Positions 29,664 to 38,259 of a stretch of DNA of 64,000 nucleotides are shown piece by piece. The notes beneath the pieces are model-generated. The model saw nothing but the letters and a program-made list of their open reading frames with translations, ran no database searches and had not been told where the DNA came from. Both the position numbers and the translations under genes were made by a program. Positions within the stretch are counted from its first letter, which is position 1, and each line of letters begins with the position of its first letter. Source of the stretch: Niveibacterium microcysteis (GTDB taxonomy: Bacteria; Pseudomonadota; Gammaproteobacteria; Burkholderiales; Rhodocyclaceae); NCBI RefSeq assembly GCF_017161445.1, contig NZ_CP071060.1:1612001-1676000 (forward strand). The letters are read 5' to 3'.

Positions 29664-29735
29664 CGCCGGCGCCGAGCGCCGGCGGTATTGAAACGGTAAG
29701 GGCGTTGGGGGACGCCCTTACCGTTCGTTTTCTCT
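29664..29735 (+). terminator. tandem hairpins after acsA
   Basis: First hairpin CGCCGGCGC-CGA-GCGCCGGCG (29664-29684). The second is a perfect 14-bp stem, AACGGTAAGGGCGT / ACGCCCTTACCGTT (29692-29725), followed by CGTTTTCT. The second is a strong rho-independent terminator separating acs from the next module. Confidence 0.88.
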
Positions 29736-29858
29736 GCGCCAAGCGGCTTGATGGCGCACAATTCCACTGCTGCCTGCCCGGCGCCGTTTGACCGGGCATC
29801 ACACAGGCGGTGGATACCAAAAGCCCGCTTCAACGTAAGGCGGGCGAGGAGGAGAGAA

Positions 29859-30230
29859 ATGGCCAAGCGTGTCCTGATCGCCGATCCGGACGAATCAATC
29901 GTTGTCTCGCTCGAGTTCTTGCTGCATCGCGCCGGGTACGTGGTGGTGGTGGTCGAACACGCCGCGGAGTTGGTCGAACGTGTTGTCAGCGAAGCCGCCG
30001 ATGTGGTCGTGATTGCCGATGAGCAACGCGGCGCGCTCGATGGGTTCGAGCTTTGCCGTGCGGTGAGTGCGGAGCGGCTCGCGCCGCCGGTGCTGATGCT
30101 TGCGTCGCGCGCACGCGAGGCCGATGCGGCCAAGGCGCGTGCGGTGGGGGCGGCGGATTTTCTTGCCAAACCGTTCCCGACCCGGGAATTCCTTGAGCGC
30201 GTCGCGCGCCTGGCAACGGGGGATGCTTGA
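29859..30230 (+). CDS. stand-alone receiver-domain protein
   Basis: A 123-aa single receiver domain with no output domain. VLIADPDES provides the acidic pocket, the phospho-acceptor Asp is in VVVIADEQRG, and the switch Lys is in DFLAKPFPTREF. The acidic-pocket DD pair is reduced to one Asp plus Pro-Asp, but phosphorylation still looks possible. A strong GAGGAGGAG precedes ATG 29859. Its stop overlaps the TTG start of the pseudo-kinase/exonuclease gene (TTGA), so translation is coupled. The two are likely partners. Confidence 0.9.
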   Translation: MAKRVLIADPDESIVVSLEFLLHRAGYVVVVVEHAAELVERVVSEAADVVVIADEQRGALDGFELCRAVSAERLAPPVLMLASRAREADAAKARAVGAADFLAKPFPTREFLERVARLATGDA

Positions 30231-32374
30231 GCGCGAAGCGTGAGCGGATCGTGTGGTGTGTGGTGCTGGCAGCTTTGCCGCTGCTGGCGGTCTTGCTCGC
30301 TGCTGCGGCCGTCCGCAGTGAGCTCGACGAGGCTGCACGCGCTGCGCTAGCCACGCTGCTGAGCAACCAGTGGCCGCTTCTGGTGCTGGTGGGCTTGGTC
30401 GCCAGTGGGCTTGCCGCGGCGCTGGCGTGGAAGTTTGGCGAGCGCTATGCCCCGGCGGCGTTGCGCATGGCCGACGATGTTGAACTGGTGCTGGGTGGCC
30501 AGCATGGGCGTGCGATCGAACCGAGCGGTGCGCCCGAGCTCGTCGAACTTGCCGGTCGCGTAAATCGCCTGATCATTGCCTTCGAGGCCGCGCGGCGCGA
30601 TGCCGAGTTACGAGCCGAGCAGGCGCGCGCAACCGTGGAGCGCGAGCGCAACCAGCTCGCCGCACTGGTCACCGAGATGCCGCAAGGCGTGCTCGCCTGC
30701 AACCGGGAAGGGCGCATCCTGCTCTACAACGGCCATGCGCGCGATCTGTTCGGCGGCATCGGCGACGGTGGTCTGATCGGACTCGGGCGGCCGATCGAAT
30801 CGGTGTTTGACCGCCGCCTGCTCGCGCACACGCGCGATCGGCTGTGGCGCCAGATGGCGCGCGTGAACGGGCGCGTGGTGGTCAGTTTCGTCACTGCGAC
30901 CGCCGCCGGGCGCCTGATCCGCGCCCGAGTGTCGCCGGTGCTCGACGCTGATACCGAACGGCCGGTCATGGAGCGCCTGAACGGCTATCTGATCCTCACC
31001 GAAGACATTACGCGCGAGTCTGAGCAGGCGGCACGGCGCGATCGCCTGGTCGAGCTGCTGACGCAATCGCAGCGGGGCGGGCTTGCCAGCATCCGCGCAG
31101 CGGCCGAGAACCTGATTGAATTCGATGACCTGGACGCGAGCCAGCAGCGCCGCTTCCTTCAAGTGATCCGCGATGAGGCGGTTCGCCTTGGCGAGCGGGT
31201 GAGCGACACGGCGCGCGAGTTTTCCGACGTGTTACGCGGCAACACCGCGCTGGAGGCGATGCACGGGGTCGACCTCGTCGGCGCGGCGCAGCGTCGCATC
31301 GAGGCCCGCACCGGCATGCTGACCAAGCTCGACGACGTCGATGCCGAGATCTGGCTGCGCGTCGATAGTTTTGCGATCGTGCAAGTGCTGACGGTGCTCG
31401 CCCAGCGGGTGTACGAATCGATCGAGCCGCGCGAAGTGCGCCTTGCGCTGCGCGGCGATGCCAGCATGGCGCAGGTTGAGTTGTCGTGGGGCGGCACGGC
31501 GCTGTCGAGCGAATCGGCCGCCGGCTGGGAAATGGAGCCCATGCTGCTGGCGGGCGAGACCAGCCCACGCTCGATCCGCGAGGTGTTGCGGCGCCACGAA
31601 GGCGAGCTCGCGTACGGGCGCGAGCGTGCGAGCGCGCGGTCGTGGTTCCGCGTGCTGTTACCGCGTGCGGGCGCTGGCGACGAAGTCCAGAGTGGGCCTG
31701 AGAGCGATGGGGCGCGGCCGGAGTTCTACGACTTTGACCTTTTCGCGTGGGGTGAGCGGGGCCGGGCGCTGGAAGACCGCCCGCTCGCGGAGTTGGCCTA
31801 CACCGTTTTCGATACCGAGACCACGGGTCTGGACCCGTCCGCCGGTGACGAAATCATTCAGATCGGTGCGATTCGCATCGTCAATGGCCGCCTGCTGCGC
31901 GGTGAACGTTTTGAGCAACTGGTCGATCCGCGTCGGGAGATCGACCCCGCTTCGGAGGCGATACACGGCATCTCGCGCGAACGGCTGCGCGGCGAGCCGG
32001 ACATCCTGACCGTGCTGCCGCGCTTTCACGCTTTTGCGCACGAGACGGTGCTGGTGGGGCACAACGCCGCCTTCGACATGCGTTTCCTTCAATTGAAGGA
32101 GGCCGCGACGGGGCTGCGCTTTGATCAGCCGGTGCTTGATACGCTGCTGCTTTCCGCCGTACTGCACCCGAACCAGGAAACCCACAAGCTCGACGCCATT
32201 GCCGAACGCTTCGGCGTACCCTTGCTGGACCGCCACGACGCGGCTGGCGACGCGCTGGTGACGGGGCAGTTGTTCCTGCGCATGATCCCCTTGCTTGCCG
32301 AGCGCGGTATCGTGACCCTTGGCGAAGCACGCGAAGCCTCCGAGAAAACCTTCTATGCCCGCATCCGATACTGA
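30227..32374 (+). CDS. membrane PAS/degenerate histidine kinase fused to DnaQ-type 3'-5' exonuclease
   Basis: A 715-aa fusion. Two membrane helices (about 8-29 and 49-68), a HAMP-like linker and helical region to about 145, a PAS domain (about 145-258), and a HisKA-like segment (262-330) ending in GGLASIRAAAEN. Aligned with the usual SHELRTPLASIR, the phospho-acceptor His position is Gln280, and the following ATPase-like region (370-480) lacks a recognisable N-box or G-boxes. The C-terminal DEDDh exonuclease (about 522-690) is intact: FDTETTG (Asp529, Glu531), HNAAFD (Asp617), RHDAAGD (His670, Asp675). It probably senses a signal through PAS and controls nuclease or RNA/DNA processing; this is inference. 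The TTG start overlaps the receiver stop. Confidence 0.88.
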   Translation: MSAKRERIVWCVVLAALPLLAVLLAAAAVRSELDEAARAALATLLSNQWPLLVLVGLVASGLAAALAWKFGERYAPAALRMADDVELVLGGQHGRAIEPSGAPELVELAGRVNRLIIAFEAARRDAELRAEQARATVERERNQLAALVTEMPQGVLACNREGRILLYNGHARDLFGGIGDGGLIGLGRPIESVFDRRLLAHTRDRLWRQMARVNGRVVVSFVTATAAGRLIRARVSPVLDADTERPVMERLNGYLILTEDITRESEQAARRDRLVELLTQSQRGGLASIRAAAENLIEFDDLDASQQRRFLQVIRDEAVRLGERVSDTAREFSDVLRGNTALEAMHGVDLVGAAQRRIEARTGMLTKLDDVDAEIWLRVDSFAIVQVLTVLAQRVYESIEPREVRLALRGDASMAQVELSWGGTALSSESAAGWEMEPMLLAGETSPRSIREVLRRHEGELAYGRERASARSWFRVLLPRAGAGDEVQSGPESDGARPEFYDFDLFAWGERGRALEDRPLAELAYTVFDTETTGLDPSAGDEIIQIGAIRIVNGRLLRGERFEQLVDPRREIDPASEAIHGISRERLRGEPDILTVLPRFHAFAHETVLVGHNAAFDMRFLQLKEAATGLRFDQPVLDTLLLSAVLHPNQETHKLDAIAERFGVPLLDRHDAAGDALVTGQLFLRMIPLLAERGIVTLGEAREASEKTFYARIRY

Positions 32375-33836
32375 GGCGCCGGTATTGCCCGACAGCACGC
32401 CGGCGAGCACCGCGTTCTCACTGCACACGCCTTTGCGTGCGCTTGTGCGGCGGGCGCCGGTCACCGTCACGCCCGAGGCCAGCGTACGCGAAGCGCTGGA
32501 GCTGATGGATGCGGGCCGCATCGGTTCGGTGCTGATCGCCGCGGAGGACGGTATTCCGCAGGGCATCCTGACCTTCGGCGATGTGCTTCGGCGCGTTGTG
32601 TTGTCGGAAGAAGCAAACCTGTGGCGGCCCGTGACCGAGGTGATGACTCCCGGCGTGGTGAAACTTGGCCCCGATGCGACCGCCTACGAGGCGGTGCTTC
32701 TGATGGCGCGCCGCAACGTGCGTTACGTGACGGTGATGGATCGCAACGGCCGCCTCGCCGGCGTGGTGTCGCGCGGCGATCTTTACAGCGCGCAGCGGAT
32801 CGCGTCGGAAGAGGTGGTCAATGCAGTGCTGTCGGCGCGAGATCTCGTGCAACTGGCCGTCGCGGCGGATGCGGTGCGTGCCTTCTCGGCGCGGCTGGTT
32901 GCACAGGGCATGGCCGCTGAGCAGACGATCCAGTGGATTTCGTCACTCAACGATCTGATTGCCTTGCATGCGATCGACCTGGTGCGGGCGCAACACAGCT
33001 TGCCGGATGTGCCATGGTGCTGGCTGGCTTTCGGCTCCGAGGGCCGCTTCGAGCAGACCCTGGCCACCGACCAGGACAACGGCATCCTGTTTGAAGCCAA
33101 TGGCGAGGCCGATACGGCGGCGCTGCGTGCGCAGTTCTTGCCCTTTGCGCAAGCGGTGAATGCGGCGCTCGCAGACTGTGGATTCCCCCTCTGCAAGGGC
33201 GAGATCATGGCGGGCAACCCGAAGTGGTGCCTCTCGGCGGAAGAGTGGCGTGCGCGCTTTCTCGGCTGGATCACGCATGCCGAGCCGGTTGCACTGCTCA
33301 ACGCGAGCATCTTCTTCGACTTTCGCCCGTTGTATGGCGATGCGGCCTTGGCCGAATCCTTGCGCGACTGGCTGCTCGATCACACGGTCGGCAGCGCCCT
33401 GTTCCTGCGCCTGATGGCGGCCAATGCACTGCAGGGGCGCCCGCCGCTCGGCTTGATCCGCGATTTTGTGTTCGACAAGCACAGCGAGCATCCGCGCACC
33501 CTGGATCTGAAGCTGCATGGCGTTCGCCCCTACGTGGATGCCGCGCGGCTGTTTGCGCTGGAGCAGGGCTTGCGTGCGACGAACACCGCGCAACGCCTGC
33601 GCGACGCATCGCGGCATGTGTCCTTCGGCGGCGAGGACATTGCCGCCGTGATTGATGGCTACCACTTCATCCAGCTACTGCGTTTGAAGAACCAGAAGGG
33701 CGAAGCGGAGTACGGTTCGCCCAACCGCATCGATCCGGTACGCAGCATCAACCACCTCGAACGGCAAGTGCTGAAGCACGCCTTCCGCCAGGCCAACCGC
33801 CTGCAGGATCGCCTGCGCGCCGATTACCGGTTGTGA
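32355..33836 (+). CDS. CBS-pair / DUF294 nucleotidyltransferase-like protein
   Basis: A 493-aa cytoplasmic protein. Two CBS motifs (about 20-140: VREALELMDAGRIGSVLIA, then AYEAVLLMARRNVRYVTVMD) usually bind adenosyl ligands. A DUF294 nucleotidyltransferase-like core follows with FGSEGRFEQTLATDQDNGILF, the GS...D.D type active-site pattern, and CKGEIMAGNPKWCLS. A DUF294 C-terminal domain completes it. Related to GlnD-like putative signal-transduction proteins and often encoded beside acetate-type symporters. ATG 32355 overlaps the exonuclease 3' end by 20 bases; an upstream TTG (32319) is less likely. Confidence 0.88.
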   Translation: MPASDTEAPVLPDSTPASTAFSLHTPLRALVRRAPVTVTPEASVREALELMDAGRIGSVLIAAEDGIPQGILTFGDVLRRVVLSEEANLWRPVTEVMTPGVVKLGPDATAYEAVLLMARRNVRYVTVMDRNGRLAGVVSRGDLYSAQRIASEEVVNAVLSARDLVQLAVAADAVRAFSARLVAQGMAAEQTIQWISSLNDLIALHAIDLVRAQHSLPDVPWCWLAFGSEGRFEQTLATDQDNGILFEANGEADTAALRAQFLPFAQAVNAALADCGFPLCKGEIMAGNPKWCLSAEEWRARFLGWITHAEPVALLNASIFFDFRPLYGDAALAESLRDWLLDHTVGSALFLRLMAANALQGRPPLGLIRDFVFDKHSEHPRTLDLKLHGVRPYVDAARLFALEQGLRATNTAQRLRDASRHVSFGGEDIAAVIDGYHFIQLLRLKNQKGEAEYGSPNRIDPVRSINHLERQVLKHAFRQANRLQDRLRADYRL

Positions 33837-33886
33837 TCGCCACCGCCCTATACTCGGCAGCTTCTCGCGGCACCTGAGCGCTCGTC

Positions 33887-35953
33887 ATGGATCCCTACAG
33901 CCAGCGCCTTACCAAGCTCTACCTGATGTACCTGCTGGGCCTGCTCGGCTTTCTGGCATTCCTTGCGGGGGCGGAACGCGCGGGGCTGCCGCCGCGCTGG
34001 ATCGGCTACACCTTCCTGCTGGCCACGATCGTGTTGTACGCCGCGATCGGCGTGGCGAGCCGTACCTCGGATGTCGTCGAATACTATGTTGCGGGTCGCC
34101 GCATCCCGGCTGTGTTCAACGGCATGGCGACTGCTGCGGACTGGATGAGCGCCGCCAGCTTCATCGGCATGGCGGGTACCTTGTACTTCTCGGGCTTCGA
34201 CGGGCTCGCCTTCGTGATGGGCTGGACAGGTGGCTACGTCTTGGTAGCCTTGCTGCTCGCACCGTTCTTGCGCCGTTTTGGCGCCTTCACGATTCCCGAT
34301 TTTCTCGGCGCCCGTTACGAGGGCAACCTGCCGCGCTTCATCGGCGTGGCGGCGGTGGTGCTGGCGAGCTTCGTCTATGTGGTGGCGCAGATCTACGGCG
34401 TCGGCCTCATCACGAGCCGCTTTGCCGGCATCCGGTTTGAGATTGGTGTGTTCGTGGGGCTCGCCGGCGTGCTGGTGTGTTCCTTCATGGGCGGGATGCG
34501 CGCGGTGACCTGGACGCAGGTCACGCAGTATGCGGTGCTGATCGTCGCCTATCTCGCGCCGGTGTTCATCCTGTCCTGGACCGTGACCGGCATCCCGGCG
34601 CCGCAAATCATGTACGGCAAGGTGCTGCATGACCTCACGAAGGTCGAGCAGCGGCTAGCTACGGACCCACACGAGATGGAGGTGCGTGAGCTGCGCGTGG
34701 CGCGCGCGGCAGCGCTGGAGGCCCAGACCGCCGCGCTGCCGGGCTCGCTGGTTCAGGCGCGCGAATCGGCGGAGGCGCGGCTTGATGCGCTGCGCTCGCA
34801 ACCGAATGCCGCTGCCCGGGAAATCGCTGTCGTGCAACGCCAGTTGCGGGAGATGCCGGCCAACACGCTTGATGCGCACAGTCAGTGGTCGCGTGCGCGT
34901 AGCGACGAACTGGCCCGTGCGCGCCCGCCCTTGCCGCACGCGCAACCCCACGCGGGCACAACCGGGCAGGAGACAACCGACGCCCGCAACAACTTCCTCG
35001 CGCTGGTGTTCGTCCTGATGGTCGGCACCGCCGGCATGCCGCACATCCTGGCGCGCTACTACACCACGCCGGGCGTGGCGTCCGCGCGGCGATCGGTGTT
35101 CTGGTCGCTGTTCTTCATCTTGCTGCTCTACCTGACTGCGCCGGCTTATGCAGTCTTCGCCAAGTGGGAAATCTATACCCGCATCGTTGGTTCCCCGATC
35201 GCGGAGTTGCCGGCCTGGGTGGCATCCTGGGGCAAGGTCGGGCTCGTCAAGATCGAAGATCTCAACCACGACGGTGTGCTGCAACTTGCCGAGCTCACGC
35301 TCAATCCGGACGTGATCTTGCTTGCGCTGCCCGAAATTGCGGGCCTGCCCTACGTCATTTCCGGGCTCGTCGCCGCGGGCGGGCTGGCCGCTGCACTATC
35401 GACGGCCGACGGACTGCTGCTGACGATTTCGAGCGCGCTCTCGCACGACGTGTACTTCCGCATGATCAACCCGCGCGCCTCAACGCCCCGGCGTCTGGTC
35501 ATCTCGAAAACGACCCTGCTGCTGGTGGCCTTTCTCGCTGCATGGCTGGCTTCGCAACGCCCGGACAGCATCGTGTTTACTGTTGGCTTCGCGTTCTCGA
35601 TCGCCGCGGCCGGCTTCTTCCCCGCGCTTGTGCTCGGCATCTTCTGGGAGCGTGCCAACAAGTGGGGCGCCATTGCCGGCATGGCGGCCGGATTGGCGAC
35701 CACCTTGTCTTACGCGGTGCTCACGCACCCCTTCTTCGGCGGTTCCATGGCCAACGCGTGGTGGGGCATTCATCCGATCGCCAGCGGCATCTTTGGCGTC
35801 GTATCCGGCTTCGTCACCATCGTACTGGTCAGCCTCGTTACCCCGAAACCCAGCGAAGCGGCGCGTTCACTGGTCCTCTCGCTCCGCACCCCGCGCCCAA
35901 AAGCGGCCGCCGGCGCCAATACATCGGACTTGGATAATCGCGCCACTTTCTGA
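33887..35953 (+). CDS. sodium:solute symporter, acetate type (VC_2705 subfamily)
   Basis: A 688-aa SSS-family permease with about 13 membrane helices. The core signature YYVAGRRIPAVFNGMATAADWMSAASFIGMAG is near the N-terminus, and ISGLVAAGGLAAALSTADGLLLTISSALSHD is the conserved sodium-site helix. Two extra N-terminal helices precede the core. A hydrophilic, coiled-coil-rich insert of about 110 aa lies between helices (about 247-365). A later loop holds an EF-hand-like 12-residue calcium loop, D458 to E469 (DLNHDGVLQLAE). Acetate or a related short acid is the likely substrate from family and neighbouring acsA. It is followed immediately by tRNA-Ser. Confidence 0.9.
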   Translation: MDPYSQRLTKLYLMYLLGLLGFLAFLAGAERAGLPPRWIGYTFLLATIVLYAAIGVASRTSDVVEYYVAGRRIPAVFNGMATAADWMSAASFIGMAGTLYFSGFDGLAFVMGWTGGYVLVALLLAPFLRRFGAFTIPDFLGARYEGNLPRFIGVAAVVLASFVYVVAQIYGVGLITSRFAGIRFEIGVFVGLAGVLVCSFMGGMRAVTWTQVTQYAVLIVAYLAPVFILSWTVTGIPAPQIMYGKVLHDLTKVEQRLATDPHEMEVRELRVARAAALEAQTAALPGSLVQARESAEARLDALRSQPNAAAREIAVVQRQLREMPANTLDAHSQWSRARSDELARARPPLPHAQPHAGTTGQETTDARNNFLALVFVLMVGTAGMPHILARYYTTPGVASARRSVFWSLFFILLLYLTAPAYAVFAKWEIYTRIVGSPIAELPAWVASWGKVGLVKIEDLNHDGVLQLAELTLNPDVILLALPEIAGLPYVISGLVAAGGLAAALSTADGLLLTISSALSHDVYFRMINPRASTPRRLVISKTTLLLVAFLAAWLASQRPDSIVFTVGFAFSIAAAGFFPALVLGIFWERANKWGAIAGMAAGLATTLSYAVLTHPFFGGSMANAWWGIHPIASGIFGVVSGFVTIVLVSLVTPKPSEAARSLVLSLRTPRPKAAAGANTSDLDNRATF

Positions 35954-35959
35954 TATATT
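35930..35959 (+). promoter_or_regulatory. candidate tRNA-Ser promoter
   Basis: TTGGAT and TATATT with an 18-base spacer; the -10 overlaps the symporter stop and lies 14 bases before the tRNA. Confidence 0.45.
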
Positions 35960-35973
35960 CGCCGGCTCACCAC

Positions 35974-36064
35974 GGAGAGGTGGATGAGTGGTTTAAGTCG
36001 CACGCCTGGAAAGCGTGTTTAGGTGAATAACCTAACGCGGGTTCGAATCCCGCCCTCTCCGCCA
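35974..36064 (+). tRNA. tRNA-Ser(GGA)
   Basis: A 91-base class II tRNA including encoded CCA. Acceptor GGAGAGG / CCTCTCC, anticodon stem CACGC / GCGTG with loop CTGGAAA (anticodon GGA at 36008-36010), long variable arm (TAGGTGAATAACCTA), T-arm GGGTTCGAATCCC. It decodes UCC/UCU. Its 3' end is the left boundary of an integrase-bearing island, so it probably served as attB. Confidence 0.96.
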
Positions 36065-36151
36065 TAACACCTGTCAATCCCTTATGGGGCTTGGCATTCA
36101 AGGGAGCCGCTTAGCGGCTCTTTTGCTTTGGTGTTACAAAGTGGTGTTACA
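36065..36151. repeat. three copies of GGTGTTA between tRNA-Ser and integrase
   Basis: TAACACC (inverted copy) at 36065-36071 directly abuts the tRNA CCA. TGGTGTTACA occurs twice as a direct repeat (36129-36138 and 36142-36151), spaced 13 bases apart. Position between tRNA and int suggests integrase arm-type sites. Confidence 0.5.
36104..36124 (+). terminator. tRNA-Ser terminator
   Basis: GAGCCGC-TTA-GCGGCTC stem followed by TTTT. Confidence 0.85.
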
Positions 36152-36192
36152 CGGCACCGGAAGCGTTCCTTCGACACATCAGGAGACGCTTC

Positions 36193-37515
36193 ATGGCCTA
36201 TCTCGTTCAGCACCACGGCACGTTCTGGTTTTCGATCCGCGTGCCGGTCTCACTTCAAAGCCGCTTCGGCCCCGTTGTCCGCGTCAATCTCCAAACGACC
36301 GACCACGCCTTCGCCAAACCGATGGCACTGCGGCTTGCATCCGAGTGGCTTTCCCGCTTTGACGCCGCACGCGCGGAAGCGCTGAGCGGCGCGCCTGCGC
36401 CGGTTCTCGGTTCCCCCGAATTCACCCCATTGTCCCCGTATGCGCTGCATCCGCCACCCATCGCCGCAGGGGGGCTGGACAGCAAGACGCCGGCCGTCGC
36501 GGCCGCTGTCGCCGGAGGCAAGCGTACGAAGCGCAGTGCCTGGGGCGACGCAGAACTCCTCAGCGCCTGGCGCCAGCTCGATCCGGATCGGGCCAGCACG
36601 ACCGTGAGGGACATGGAGTCGGTTGTGCGCGAGTTCCGCCGCACTTGCCGCACGCCGTTTAAGCAACTTACCCGCGTGGAGATCTCGGCGTATCGCAATC
36701 ATCTCCTCAAGCGCGGCGCCGCCCGTGGCACCGTCGCCAAACGGGTCGGCATGCTGTCCACCTTGCTGCAGGTGGGGGTCGATGCCGGCATGCTCGCCGC
36801 TAACGTCGCGCGCGGTCTGCGGATTCCGAAGGCCGAAGTGCCGACCCTCATGCGCCGGGGCTTCACCAGCGCTGAACTTGCGCGTGTGTTTGCGATGCCG
36901 GTGTTCCGCGGCGCGCGGCGCCCTGCAGCCGGGGGCGGCGAGGCCTGTGTCTGGATCCCGATGCTGGCGCTTGCTACCGGCGCCCGGCTGGAAGAACTCG
37001 CCCAGCTTCGTGTCGAAGACATCGAAATCGCCCCCGCATTCGGCCCGATTCTCCACATCCGTGATACCCACGGCGAGCAGCGCCTGAAGACAGAAGGCTC
37101 CCGCCGCCGGATCCCGCTGCATCGGGATCTGGTGGCTGCAGGGCTGCTCGAATACTGGGACTCGGTTCGCGAGGCCGGGCACCAGTGGCTGTTTCCGGCA
37201 CTGGAGCCCGATCACGACGGGCGCCGGGGCGCGAACTTCGGCAAGTGGTTCATGCGCGCGATCCGCTCGAAGTCCGGTGCCCAGATCGAGGAACCCAGGG
37301 TCGTGTTCCATTCCTTCCGCCATGGCTTCAAGACGCTCTGCCGGGCAGCTGACCTGAAAGAAGAGATCCACGACGCGCTCACCGGGCATGTGTCGGGCAC
37401 CGTGGGCCGCACCTACGGCGAGATGCCGCTCGGGCCGCTTGTGGATGCCATCGCCCGCATCGAACTGCCCGTCGCGCTGCCGCGCATCGAGCAGGAGGAG
37501 GTGCGGCATGGATGA
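36193..37515 (+). CDS. tyrosine recombinase / site-specific integrase (tRNA-Ser element)
   Basis: A 440-aa phage-type integrase that cuts and rejoins DNA via a 3'-phosphotyrosine. An N-terminal DUF6538-like arm-binding region (YLVQHHGTFWFSIRVP) is followed by a core-binding domain (about 115-215) and the catalytic domain. Catalytic residues are Arg in TGARLEEL, Lys in RLKTEGSRRR, HSFRH, the GH pair in LTGHVSG, and Tyr in GRTYGEM. All are present, so it may be active. AGGAG lies seven bases before ATG 36193. It begins 129 bases after the tRNA-Ser 3' end and reads away from it, the usual layout of tRNA-integrated elements. Its stop overlaps the start of the next (broken) gene by 8 bases. Confidence 0.93.
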   Translation: MAYLVQHHGTFWFSIRVPVSLQSRFGPVVRVNLQTTDHAFAKPMALRLASEWLSRFDAARAEALSGAPAPVLGSPEFTPLSPYALHPPPIAAGGLDSKTPAVAAAVAGGKRTKRSAWGDAELLSAWRQLDPDRASTTVRDMESVVREFRRTCRTPFKQLTRVEISAYRNHLLKRGAARGTVAKRVGMLSTLLQVGVDAGMLAANVARGLRIPKAEVPTLMRRGFTSAELARVFAMPVFRGARRPAAGGGEACVWIPMLALATGARLEELAQLRVEDIEIAPAFGPILHIRDTHGEQRLKTEGSRRRIPLHRDLVAAGLLEYWDSVREAGHQWLFPALEPDHDGRRGANFGKWFMRAIRSKSGAQIEEPRVVFHSFRHGFKTLCRAADLKEEIHDALTGHVSGTVGRTYGEMPLGPLVDAIARIELPVALPRIEQEEVRHG

Positions 37516-38254
37516 ACTCTACGACACGGTCGTCTCAAGCTCTGACCGTCGCTTGCTGGCAGCGATGGACCAGATCGAACTCTTCCAAATCGCAAGTTTC
37601 ACCGAACTCGCCACACGGCATCCGATCCTCTGGAAATCCTTGGTCACCCGACCGCGCCTGCGGACGCAAGTCTCCGCGGCCTTGGGGTGGCATGCTGAAC
37701 TGACCGGCTCCGTGTTCCAGCGCGGCGGTGAGGCGGCGGCCGTTGCGGCCCTGCTGCGCCTCGGGTGCGACCGCGCGCCGTCGCTCTGGCGGCTGGCGCC
37801 GCAGCTGTGTTCGGAGCTGCGGCGTGCTGGGGTGCTGACGCGTGTATTTGCGAGCGTCGGGGTGCAGGAACTGCGACCGGCCGGCTTACTGCTCTGACGC
37901 GAACTGCTGCGCCGGGGTCATCTGAGAGAGACCGCGACGCTCGATGACTCACGGGTGGTCGCAGCGGCGCTGCTGGCGGTTGAGGCGGAGCAGGGTGGCG
38001 TCCCGTTGGCGTTGACCTACGCAACGGATGGCTCGGCGCTGCTCGCCATGCCGCGCATCGGCTGGCGCGTCAGGCTCGTTCGTGATGCGCCGGAGGGCGA
38101 GTGCCCGCAGGTGGATCTGGCGACACGCACCTTGCACCTCGACGCCGGCTTGCTGGACTCTCCCGGCGGCGTGGTTCCGTTCAACCGGGACCTGCTTTCG
38201 GCGCTGGACTGGCTCCAGGGCCATCTCGTGCAGCGTCCGGACGGGATGCCGTGA
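37508..38254 (+). pseudogene. hypothetical island gene split by an in-frame TGA
   Basis: One reading frame of 249 codons runs from ATG 37508 to the stop at 38254 but contains a TGA at 37895-37897. The 5' part (129 aa, MDELYDTVVSSSDRR to ELRPAGLLL) and the 3' part (from RELLRRGHLRETATLDD to LVQRPDGMP) are in the same frame with matching composition. A single nonsense change in an originally continuous gene, or a sequencing error, is the simplest reading. The 5' part overlaps the integrase stop. The Arg/Leu-rich soluble product is not one I recognise; the second part alone could start at GTG 37955. No SECIS-like evidence for selenocysteine was looked for beyond reading by eye. Confidence 0.6.
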
Positions 38255-38259
38255 GCACA

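Noticed and set aside
37895..37897. Selenocysteine or programmed readthrough at TGA
   Set aside because: No redox motif around the codon and no hairpin obvious just downstream by eye; nonsense mutation in decaying island DNA is simpler.
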